From: Hydractinia symbiolongicarpus
Lineage: Eukaryota; Cnidaria; Hydrozoa; Anthoathecata; Hydractiniidae
NCBI RefSeq assembly: GCF_029227915.1
Contig: NC_079883.1
Coordinates: 25,978,001 to 26,042,000 of the forward strand
DNA: 64,000 bases
Reading direction: 5' to 3'
Shown here: in pieces, positions 12,182 to 22,200 of the stretch
Layout: the number at the start of each line of letters is the position of its first letter
Position numbering within the stretch: position 1 is the first letter of the stretch
Made by a program: the position numbers and the translations under genes
The notes under the pieces: model-generated
The model's database searches: none
Told to the model about the DNA's origin: nothing
The model's input: the letters and a program-made list of their open reading frames with translations, nothing else

Positions 12182-14125
12182 ATGTCGGCTTTAAAAAGAA
12201 AACTCAATAACGTTTCTTTAATTCAAAAATGTCAAATAATTCGGGAAATCGAGAAAGGAATGTCAAACAAGGAGGCAGCAAAAAATACGGGATCCCAAAA
12301 AATACAATTTCAACTTGGATGAAAAAAAAACATAAGATCCTACAAAGCTTGGAAGAACAAAAAACCGCGTCTGGTTCGAAAAAGGTTCGAGGCTGTGATT
12401 ATGAGCAGATAGACAAGGCTGTTTTCAAATGGTTTACTGTTCAAAGAAGCCAAAACATTCCGATCGATGGCAATTTGATAAAAGAAAAGGCACTCAGTTT
12501 TGCTAAAAACTTTGATTGTTCAAGTTTCAAGGCTTCCGATGGTTGGCTGGACAAATGGAAAAAAAGGTAAATAACATAGTTATAATTTTCATTTCGTGTA
12601 TAAAAACAACGTGATTACATATCAAACATTAAAATTACAGCTTCTGTTTTTTCAAAATCTCTACCATTGACTTTTGCCCGGATAAGCTTAGAACACAGGG
12701 GACCTGCATTCCATCACCATCTCCAAGATTAACTGCCTTTCCAGTAACAATTATATCACATCTCCCAAATTGATCAGCACGGAGAAAATAAAATATGGTT
12801 TTAGCAAACTTTCCATTTTCTCCTAACGGCAAATGTCCGACTAGTTTCCCATCTTTTTTAACGGCTACAGCGTATTTGTCGACAGGGTTGTGAGGTTCCA
12901 TTTCTCCTTGTAGTTTTTCTTGTTGGACTGGTGTCCATAAACTTTTGTAAACATGGTACCCTTTTATGTAAGATGTAATGTCAGTGGAAGACAAAACGAC
13001 GAGTGGCATATTTTCAGTTAATTTAATTTCTTGTCCCAGTAAATTTATAGCCATATTGTTCATTACAGATTCTACTACACTCCACGTGTTCAACAATATA
13101 ATTTGTAAACAGATAAGAATCGAATCGAACCAATCTTAAAATTTATGTTCAATTGTGTTATGTTCGATTAATATTAAGGGCTGCTTTACACGAAACATTT
13201 TTATTTATTTACTTTTTCAGGCACAGCATTTCCTTGAAAGTTATCGGTGGTGAATGTAAGTCAGTTACAAATCAAATGACAAGCTCCTGGAACGAAACCA
13301 CGCTCCCCACCATTCTGTCGAATTACAAATTGGAGGACACTTTCAACGCAGACGAATTTGGTTTGTTTTACCAATGTCTTCCCGAGAAAACATACCACCT
13401 CAAAAGAGAAAAGTGTTCTGGGGGGAAGAAGAGCAAGTTAAGATTCACTGGAATGGCCGCAGCAAGTGCTACTGGAGAAAAGTTGCCAATGTTCGTCATT
13501 GGCAAATCAAAAAAACCTCGCTGCTTTAATAACATCAAACATCTCCCTTGCCAATACACATCACAAAAGAAAAGTTGGATGGATAGTGAAATATTTGAAA
13601 ACTGGGTCCGGAAACTGGACCAAAAGTTTCGTGTAGACGGGAGAAAAATTGTTCTTATAATCGACAACTGTCCAGCACACACATCGATCTCGAACTTAAC
13701 AAACATTCATCTCGTTTTTTTGCCCCCTAACACAACGTCTGTGTTGCAACCGATGGACCAAGGTGTCGTACGAAGTCTAAAAGCGCATTACCGAAGGAGA
13801 GTTGTACGTTTGCTGTGCAGTGCTTTGGAGAACAACAAACCTTTGCCAAAGATTTCAATTTTAAGCGGAATGAAGATACTGGCTGATTCTTGGGAGGCTG
13901 TAACTAAACAAACCATCATCAATATTGTTTTAAGAAATCTGGAATCTCTTCTACAGGACAACAGGATGCTATTGCTGATTCGGATGACCCATTTTGAAAG
14001 ATCTAGCAATGTGTTGCGAAAAAGGCAATGAAATGCAAATGCTTATCTCCAAATTCGAAAAAATGTATAATGAAGACAGAGTGGCATCACTTAAACAAAA
14101 AGACATAACCGATTTCTTTAAATGA
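12182..14125 (+). pseudogene. Tigger/pogo DDE transposase (two exons, frameshifted)
   Basis: Exon 1 (12182-12566) encodes a Psq/CENP-B helix-turn-helix DNA-binding region ending WLDKWKK. Exon 2 (13221-14125) encodes the DDE_1 core: FNADEFGLFYQCLP, IDNCPAHT, and LPPNTTSVLQPMDQGV. The intron (12567-13220, AG/GTAAAT to TTTTTCAG) restores an Arg codon across the splice. A missing base in the A run at 12280-12285 breaks the helix-turn-helix, and two shifts near 13960-14003 break the C-terminal tail, which otherwise ends with the family-typical ITDFFK and a stop at 14123-14125. The first (D), second (D) and third (D) acidic motifs are intact, so decay is recent. Confidence 0.85.
12635..13096 (-). 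CDS. HIRAN-domain protein nested antisense in the Tigger intron
   Basis: An intact 153-residue ORF lies wholly inside the transposase intron, on the opposite strand. Residues about 40-130 show HIRAN hallmarks: SYIKGYHVYKSLWTP, NPVDKYAVAV, KLVGHLPLGE, and a late MQVPC. HIRAN folds bind DNA 3' ends (HLTF) and occur with nucleases and helicases; here the domain stands alone with short flanks and no catalytic part. There is no signal peptide or membrane segment. The start is the first Met after an upstream AT-rich stretch; the promoter is unknown. Because it lies between the transposon ends it would move with the element. It is open while the transposase is frameshifted. Whether it is expressed, or helps transposition or end repair, is untested inference. 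Confidence 0.75.
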   Translation of the reverse strand: MLNTWSVVESVMNNMAINLLGQEIKLTENMPLVVLSSTDITSYIKGYHVYKSLWTPVQQEKLQGEMEPHNPVDKYAVAVKKDGKLVGHLPLGENGKFAKTIFYFLRADQFGRCDIIVTGKAVNLGDGDGMQVPCVLSLSGQKSMVEILKKQKL

Positions 14126-15382
14126 AGCTGTAAATTTATTTTATGTATTTATTTTAAAAGAAGTCTTGTGCATTGAATATTAACATTTTAACATCTCTCA
14201 TAGACCTCTATCAACTCCCGATACACTGAAGGTTAAAAATACGTTTTTTACGAAAAATCCAATTTTTGTCAATTTTTCTCTATCTCGAACTTTCTCTATC
14301 TCGAACAAATTTTCTGGTCCCTTGCGAGTTCGAGATAGAGAGAGTCAACTGTATAATAAAAATATTAAAAACAAAAAACGAAAGATTTGAGTGGTCATTT
14401 TTAGTATTTTAAATTAAAAAAATCGATTAAGTAAAAATTGTGCCATCCTTTGTAGAGTAAAAGCTATTTTTAATTTTTAAAGAGCTATGAAACGGCTTAA
14501 ATTTGTTTATTTTTATTAATTTTTGATGAAGGCCGCAGACACTTGAACACCTGGATAAAGTATTTTAAAATCAGATGGTCAACATCATAATGTTTTAACT
14601 AAAGCCGAATAATAAAATCTTAGTTTTGATATTAAGATATATTAGCATGTTTTACTTTGCTCCTTTAAAGTTGTATGAATTCAATAATTTATGACGCCTA
14701 TATACTTCCCGTTTATATTTCATTCCAAAGTTAAATGAACAAACATAGCCGACAATTACAGGCTAAAAGTTCTGTCAATAATTATCTCCAAACCATCAGT
14801 AAATATAACACTTCGTCGAATATGACTTAGCGCAAATCCCATACTTACGTTATTTTAGTAAAAAAACGAGGCACAAAATTAATGTAAATTTTGAAAATTT
14901 TACCTTTACATTTACATTCGTATCCAGTGCCACCATTCTTATCTGCACACTTTCCGAAATAACACGGAAATTTTGCTTGACAGGATGATAACTAAGAAAG
15001 TTAAGATAATCGTTGTTCAAGTATGTTAAAGAAAGATTTTTTTTGTCTTTTTTTTTGCGTACTTACCTTTTTTATTAAAAATTTTTATTGATTTATGTTC
15101 TTTCAACTTCTCTATCTTCTCCTCATCATCTTCATCGGTTGATTTCTTCTTAACAAACCAACACTATCCACTTCTCATCTGTTGATTCTTTTGTTTGAAC
15201 ATAATTGTATCACATTCTTCATCCCTGTTACATCGCAACAGACAGCTGATCTCTCTTTCTTCTTCCAAATATTTTGTTATCATGCCATCAGATACTCCGC
15301 TCTCAATTGTGTAGAAAGTTCCCTCGACAAATGTAAGCAGAAACACTGCAACCACAATTACATTGAGGAAATAGGGCGACAT

Positions 15383-16247
15383 CCTTCCCTCTCTAAGTAT
15401 GCTATAGAGTGAAATTAAATTTACACTTTTTTGCTTCAAAATTCAGAGAGAAAAAAATCTCACGTCTCTATTCGCTGGTGTTTGTATTGGTCATATTCAG
15501 GTCCCTATTTATTTTTAATAAATTACAATTTTTTTTGGAAAAGGATCTATTTTCTTAACGAATCACTAAAAATAAGGCTAAAATTTTCTCAAAATACAAG
15601 TAATTTTAGGTTAAAATTTTTTTACCATGTTTCTGAAAAATCATAAGAAAGATTGTATTGTTGTCATTAATTTTGCCTTAAAGTGTGTTTTGTAATAAGT
15701 TGTATTAATTATTGATAAAAAAAAATTCTTAATGTGATCACGTTGATTTTCCTAAATTTTTCTTAGCATTTTAATAACATTCAGGCTGATTTTATTATAA
15801 AATGTTTTCTTATAAAAAAAGCGGGTAGACTCATTTCTCAATATCTGTTCGACATATTATCAACTTTCCCCATAGAACCATGTCGCTGTGCCGGATTACA
15901 TGAGACGGATTGACTTGATGTTGACACGGTGGGAGGGTCAATGCGGTTCAAAAAAGTTCATAAAAATTTGATTAAAAAATTTGGAGAGTTAAAAGAGAAT
16001 AAATAGATAAATTTGATGCTGTGTCTTGTTCATTGTAACATTTTTACACAGTCAATTTAAAAAACACATCTGGTCAGTTTACAACGAATTAGTTCTTGCG
16101 TATGTTGTTCAGCTTCTACTTCTATCTTGCTCGTCATAACAGATTTCCGCTTAGCCATCCTGAACATGAATTCAACAAATTAAATTTAAAGTTCAACTTG
16201 AATTGAAAGCAACGTCTACAAGACGGATTAGAACAAGTTCGATGTCA
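15383..16247. other. Intergenic region, no gene recognised
   Basis: Lies between the start of gene B and the POLR1C polyadenylation signal. It is AT-rich, with no credible coding, tRNA or repeat signal beyond short homopolymers. Confidence 0.4.
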
Positions 16248-16253
16248 TTTTAT
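16248..16253 (-). terminator. POLR1C polyadenylation signal
   Basis: AATAAA on the minus strand, about 20 bases after the POLR1C stop codon. Confidence 0.6.
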
Positions 16254-16273
16254 TTACATTGTCGACATCATAT

Positions 16274-19200
16274 TTATACATTCCGCATTTGCTGTAAATA
16301 TATCTGACATTTCGCATGCAAAATATTTATAGCTTCTTCCACTAGCAGTTCTGGAGGTAAAGCACCAGTCGATTCCACAGAAACTGAAAATAAAGATCAA
16401 GTTTTATTGGGAAATTACTAATACAGTAATGATCTTGGCGTGTATTAAATTTCTCTCTTATCGCGGGTGTAAATCATAACTTTTCAATTAAAAAAGACCA
16501 CAAAAAAATCACGGAATAATCAAGTCTGTCAAATTATTAACCCAAAATAAACAAGAGCGCTACTTTCTTCACTCGATAACAAGAGATGTCATTAAAAGTG
16601 TATTTGGATGAATGTTTCATTTTCCTTTCAGAAAATATTTCATAACATTTTTTCCTCATTCGCGAATATTACTACCCGCAAAATGTTTTTCTTTTTGACG
16701 CGCAAAATTAAGTAGCTACCCGCAAAAATTACTAGCATAAGGATAGAAATAAGTTCACGAAAAAGGTTTGAAAAATCTGTCATTTTGATTCTGAGAATCT
16801 TTACATTCCGTTTTTCGTTCTAACTTCATAAACAATAACATACTGAGTCATCAATGTCGTGCCGATTTATAACGAAGTATCAATGAAAAACATAATCAGA
16901 AAAACTCACAAATAAAATGATCACGTCTTTTTTCTAACTTTACCATTGATTTTAATTTCTAAAAAAAAAGCGACATTCTGTCTTTAAATACTTCCTCCTA
17001 ACTTAACAAGTCTTTTGGACGGATTTTAACCAAATTTCAACATTGATGATTACGGGAAATAACACAAAAAGAAGGCTAGTAGCATTTATAGGGTACTTAT
17101 ATTCAATTAAGATATAAAAAGGGTCTTCAGGATCCAACTTTATAGATTGAGAATAGCAAAATAATAAGTTTAAAGACAGTTTTTATTGATTTTCTGATTA
17201 CCCTATATATAATTTCTATGCACTGGTCCTTTTTTAAAAAAATTAGAAAAACCAAAATTTTCGGACAAAAAAACTTTCGGCAGACACAAATTTCGGACGG
17301 AAAAATTTTCGGACAAAAAAAATCCGAAAGAAACCCATAGAATTCAGGGAAGGAAAAATGCTATGATCATGACACTTGACACAGTGACTAACAAAATAGA
17401 AGTGATTTGACTTTAAAAATTAATGCTACTTTTTCCAAATGAAGTACTTTTTAAATTTTTTATATATTAATTTTCATTTGCCTGATTTGCTTTTAATATG
17501 TAAAGGACATGTGTAAGTAGATGTATACATGTCTATTAGAAGTGCAAAAAGTTTAAAAAATTCCAAAATTTTTAAAGTATAGAAAAAATTATAGCTATTA
17601 ATATTCAGGTTATATAAAGAGATTTTCATTAAGAAGAGTTTTGAGTACTTAAAAGAATAGTCACTGTTTAATCCCTGTGAGAAAGTTCAACATATGAAGT
17701 TAGAAGAGATAAGAAGTGATATAATCTCTCTATTGTAGATAATAAGAAAAAAATAATCAGTATTATCAAACCTCGTCGCGAAATATTTCTCTCATTCCAG
17801 TATCCTTTCTTGCGTTTACCACTACAGCTTTTTTAACTCCTACAATACAAAAAGTCTCATCGTTCACTATTCGTCTTTTAAAGGTGAAGATTTTCCTCTT
17901 TTTAAGGTCCATCACTTAAGGGTTTAAATTATTAAGCCCATCTGAATCCCTAATCCGACACATCGAATCAAATCTACTAAACTATTTGTAATCAAGGCAC
18001 CACATTCGTCAATACGATCCAAACTGATTTCTTACCATTTTCTTTAACAATTTTGATCACCCCTTTCGGGAAGCATTTTACAAGTCTGTCGGTTAATTCA
18101 CCAGTGATGGGTTGAAGTAGCGTTATTTCAGGTAGCAGTCGATAAGATGCTGTCGCTAAGTACAAAAATAGAGAATTATACCAACAATTATACCCCACAT
18201 TGGAAAACTGTATTTACTTAGCGACAATAATACCACAACAAAAAGACAAACGCACCGACAGGACTAAACTTCGCGTGATCGGAACCAACACCTTTAACGC
18301 AGTGCATCCTCAAATCCAACTCCTGGCCAGGTCTCAATTTTGCAATTAGAATGTCATCAAGAACTGGTCGAATACCATTTGTGCCAAACTGAAATGGTTT
18401 TAAACAGAGTGATAAATAATTTCGTTTTACAAAGCAGGCCCTATGCACCCCGTAGCTTTCTCACTAATGTCCCAGTTCTAGCGTGTAATTGCAAATAAAC
18501 CAGACACAAAAAAAAAAAATGCATAATTGCATCATTTAATGAGTAATATTTTGTTTGACGTTACAACACACTCACTTGTTCCGCCTGATTTCCAATGGGT
18601 ATCCACTTCATGTGATTCGTTGTTACTGTAACCAAAACAAGCACACTTATACATTTACTGTTTGTGAGATGGATTTATACTTACGTTTATGATGGCACAA
18701 TTTTTAACAAGTGGTTGTGGAAAATTTCCCTGCAAAAGTAAGCATTTTCAAAAACCCTCATTGCGGATCTGCGCTAAAAGATGTTAATTGTTGCTGACGT
18801 GAGCATGACAACTGCCCCTTAACTTTCAATCCCTTTATAATTTTGGGTGTTACGTACTGAACGCTTATTATAATACATCTTAAACACTGTTTATCTGTCC
18901 TACATATCATAAAAATTAATTAATGCTATATTTTAACCACAAAGTGACAATTCGCAAATTCTCGACATAGCTCTGCCTAAATTGTTAATGATAGTTTTTT
19001 CAGGTTTTCTGGGGTTACAGGATTTATAATGCTACATTTCATTAATAAAATTTTTAAAAATCTGCATGAAATTTCCCTAATAAGTTGAATGTAGAACACT
19101 GGAACTGGCATAAACAAGAAAGGATTAGTGTCATACTGCATATTCCCCACTGGATAAGTACAAAATCAATGGGCGATTACGTCATTATAAAACATCAAAC

Positions 19201-22200
19201 CTTTATTATTGAGGTACAAAACATCTGGGTCCACAGCATCAGGAGGTGCTTTCGGATTGTGTGTACATTTTACTTTTAGTTCAAATACTATATGATACTC
19301 TGCATTCGTCGCAAGTTGTTCCTCCTCTAAATAGAACAGGCTGAGAAAGGTGAAGATAAAAATATATCTGAATTTTACAATGCTATAACTGTTAATAACC
19401 TGATGCTTATGATTGGAAGTTGCAACTGTAAAATACAAAAAAACACAGTTTTTACGCACAAAATCGTCGTCAATTCGTCAACATTTATATGAAATCACGT
19501 TTACAGTACCTGAAGTCAAGCGTTAATATAGGTTGCATGAAACCTCTTACATAAGACACAAGTGTCAACTCTTGCATAAGTTTCATGGGCAATTGATTCG
19601 AGGAGATTTGATGAGTTCTGATGAGAACTTTTTTCAAGCTCTTTTGAGAAAATGACGGTTTCATACAAATATCAAGACGGTTCAAGGAAAAACGACACTT
19701 TTTACAATTAAGGAGTTTTAAAGAGGTGTGTGGTTTTAATATTTTTTCTTATCTATATTGCAGGTTTGTACTTTTGTTAAAAAAATAATAACTTGTGAGA
19801 TTTACCAAAACTATGTTCAAAGGTATAGCATCGTAAATAACAGTTGAAGTGCGTCGCTTACAATGTTTCATTACGCACAATAATTAAATGATGTATGCTA
19901 ATCTATGCAAATTTTTGTTTTACTACGTCTGGCCACAGTTGTAAAATCAACTCAAATCATTTGTATATGTGCATAAATGTTCCTAAATAAAATCAGTGCA
20001 GATTGGACTTTCTAAACACCCTACCACTTTGTTTTGCTGCTTCTGTTACTTCAGGTGGAAAACTAAAACATCTTGGGTCAGCGAAAATTGGAATCAAACC
20101 AAGACGGTGTGCTAAAACCTGTAGATGAAATAAGCTCAAGTCATAAATATGTCACAAGGAAACATATTTAGAGTTGACCTACACTAACCTCATCCTGTAT
20201 AATTGATGTGTTATTGAAAACAAATACTTTCTCGATCGCCATGCTGGCCACCTAAATAAATAACATCATGACATCATTAAATATCAAAACACCAAAAAAT
20301 AACAAAAAAAAATAATTCTAGTAAAATTGGACGTTCTTGCATTTTTAGTGTAGCCAAAATCTGCCTGCTTAATTTTCTACCCTTGTTAGTAAGTCTTGGC
20401 ATAATTTTGAAAATAAAACCCAAGCCCTTTTTATCAATCAGATTCCGAGGAAAAAAGAGTGCCTAGTTGTCAATATTTTTTTACAAGAGATTAATTAAAA
20501 TGTAAAGAAATTCCCTTTTCTGTTTTATTTTTAAAGGGAAGGAGGAAAAAACTTTAATGCTAAAATAAAAGGCGAATTTTCTGAACTTTCTTATTTGTTA
20601 TTTGCAGTGAAAGAGGCAAAGGTCAAAGTTCACATTGCCTACTAAGCTATACGTACATTTTTGTCTGTTAAGATAAAATTGAGAATTGTATTTAATTCTT
20701 ACGTAAAACAGCTTCAAAAATTGTGAAGGCATAATATTTTCCATAGGTTAAAATAAAAGAATTGTTTAAAAGTATAAAATTTCACCATATCATCTGAGAC
20801 ATTTGACAAACTTTGTACGTACATTTCAAATATCTGCTGGCCAAATTGTAATTTACTTATCAATTTTACTTGAAGAAAATAAAAATAAAGAATACCTCTG
20901 CTATCAGAATCCTCCTAAATGCATTAGCTAGTGAAGCATCAATTCCAACCATATCAAATTCCATATCATTTTTATTTAGTTTCACAACTTCAATTTTAAA
21001 ATTCTAGGTATTAAGCGTTTTAAAAAGAAATAAACAATAAGAAAGATTGATTTAAATTTTTTAATACCAATAGAAATCTGTTGTGCAAAACAAAATATTA
21101 AATCTCAGTAAACAATACTAACCTTTTTAAATTTATTGAAGTCCCATTCATCATTGTAATCACGATATGCTCCAGGGAAGTCAGAGCTTGATGTCTAAAG
21201 AAACAACAAAGTCCCAAGATTTTCAGTGAAAAAAAAAGACAAAAGCGAGTAATCGTACTTGAGTAATCAAATTGGGTCATACTATGGGATGAAGTTATAA
21301 TATTTAAATTAAATTAATATTTAAACAAAAATTCATGACTGGCCAGTGAATTTTTGCAGAGTCAGTGGCCACACGAACTAACAAAAGTTTTACTCTAAAA
21401 TACTACTATTGACAAACCTGTCAAAAATTTAATTAGTCGAAAGAACAACGGAACAACGGATAGATAAATGGTTTTGAAGATCTTGATGACCTCCACACAC
21501 CTGTCCAATAGCCAAAAAAAATCAGAAATTTTTTCTGTTGTTACTTTCGTTGCGTAAATCTAAAAACACTTATCTAGAAAATGTATAGGTGCTTTTGAGA
21601 AATGGTTAAAGAGATAATTGCAGGTTGAAGGTTTTTCAAACTGTTGTTTATCTATAACAGCATACAATCATTAAACAAAATGTAGCTAAAGTGCCACTGT
21701 GAAACATTGTACAAATGTAAACCAGGTAACATTTTACATCAACAGTTATGTGGTGGCACAAGGTAAATTAAAATGGTATAATTTTAGTCACTTTTTACAA
21801 AACACAACAACTATAGAGGTTTGAAGGTTTGAAGTGTGATGAAAGTTTTGAAAGAGTGATTGATAAGTTACTTAGAGAAAGAATTGATATAGATAAGATG
21901 CGATTTGGTTTTGTTTCAGGGCGTGGCACTACAGATGCAATATTTTTACTCTGACAACTTCAGAAAAAGTATTTAGGAAAGAGAAGAATCTTTACTTTGC
22001 CTTTGTAGATTTAGAGAAAGCCACGTAAAGTTATTTGGTGGGGTATGAGAAAACTAAGTGTGGATGAGTGGCGAGTTACGATGGTACAGTCTATGTACAG
22101 CAATGCTAGAAGTCGTGTCAGGATTAACGATTCACTTAGTGATGAATTTAGTGTAAATGTTGGTGTACATCAGAGTTCTGTACTTAGTCCTTTGTTGTTT

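Larger units (their letters stand above)
11936..14351 (+). mobile_element. pogo/Tigger DNA transposon with antisense HIRAN passenger
   Basis: Perfect terminal inverted repeats of about 22 bases (CAGTTGACTCTCTCTATCTC at the left, its complement at the right) are flanked by TA on both sides. The uninterrupted paralogue at about 1705-1720 reads CGCATATAATAAAA with one TA, proving the insertion and its TA duplication. The motif CTCTATCTCGAA recurs four times in the left 120 bases and three times at the right end, probably transposase-binding sites. Inside are a two-exon Tigger transposase (plus) and a HIRAN ORF (minus) in its intron. Confidence 0.9.
9729..14404. repeat. Segmental duplicate copy B, split by a Tigger element
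   Basis: Counterpart of 95-1757. It is interrupted by the 2.4-kb Tigger insertion (11936-14351) and carries an extra segment at 10714-11280. No coding signal was recognised in that extra segment. The two copies are direct repeats about 9.6 kb apart, a substrate for unequal exchange or gene conversion. Confidence 0.85.
11404..15382 (-). pseudogene. Secreted PAN/apple-EGF protein, gene B (probable pseudogene)
   Basis: Tandem paralogue of gene A. Exons are 15382-15067, 14991-14904 and 11852-11404. It has a signal peptide (MSPYFLNVIVVAVFLLTFVEG, cut before the last residues), a short cysteine-rich PAN-like part (SCLLRCNRDEECD), an EGF-like exon (CQAKFPCYFGKC ... CKCK) and a C-terminal domain nearly identical to gene A's. 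Two lesions are visible. An in-frame TAG lies at 15164-15166. The first exon also ends one base out of phase with the EGF exon, next to a poly-A run at the donor. Last-exon splice sites match gene A exactly. A Tigger transposon (11936-14351) sits in the intron before the last exon. The 5' exons share architecture with A but little sequence. It could still be functional if the stop and indel are assembly errors. Confidence 0.6.
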
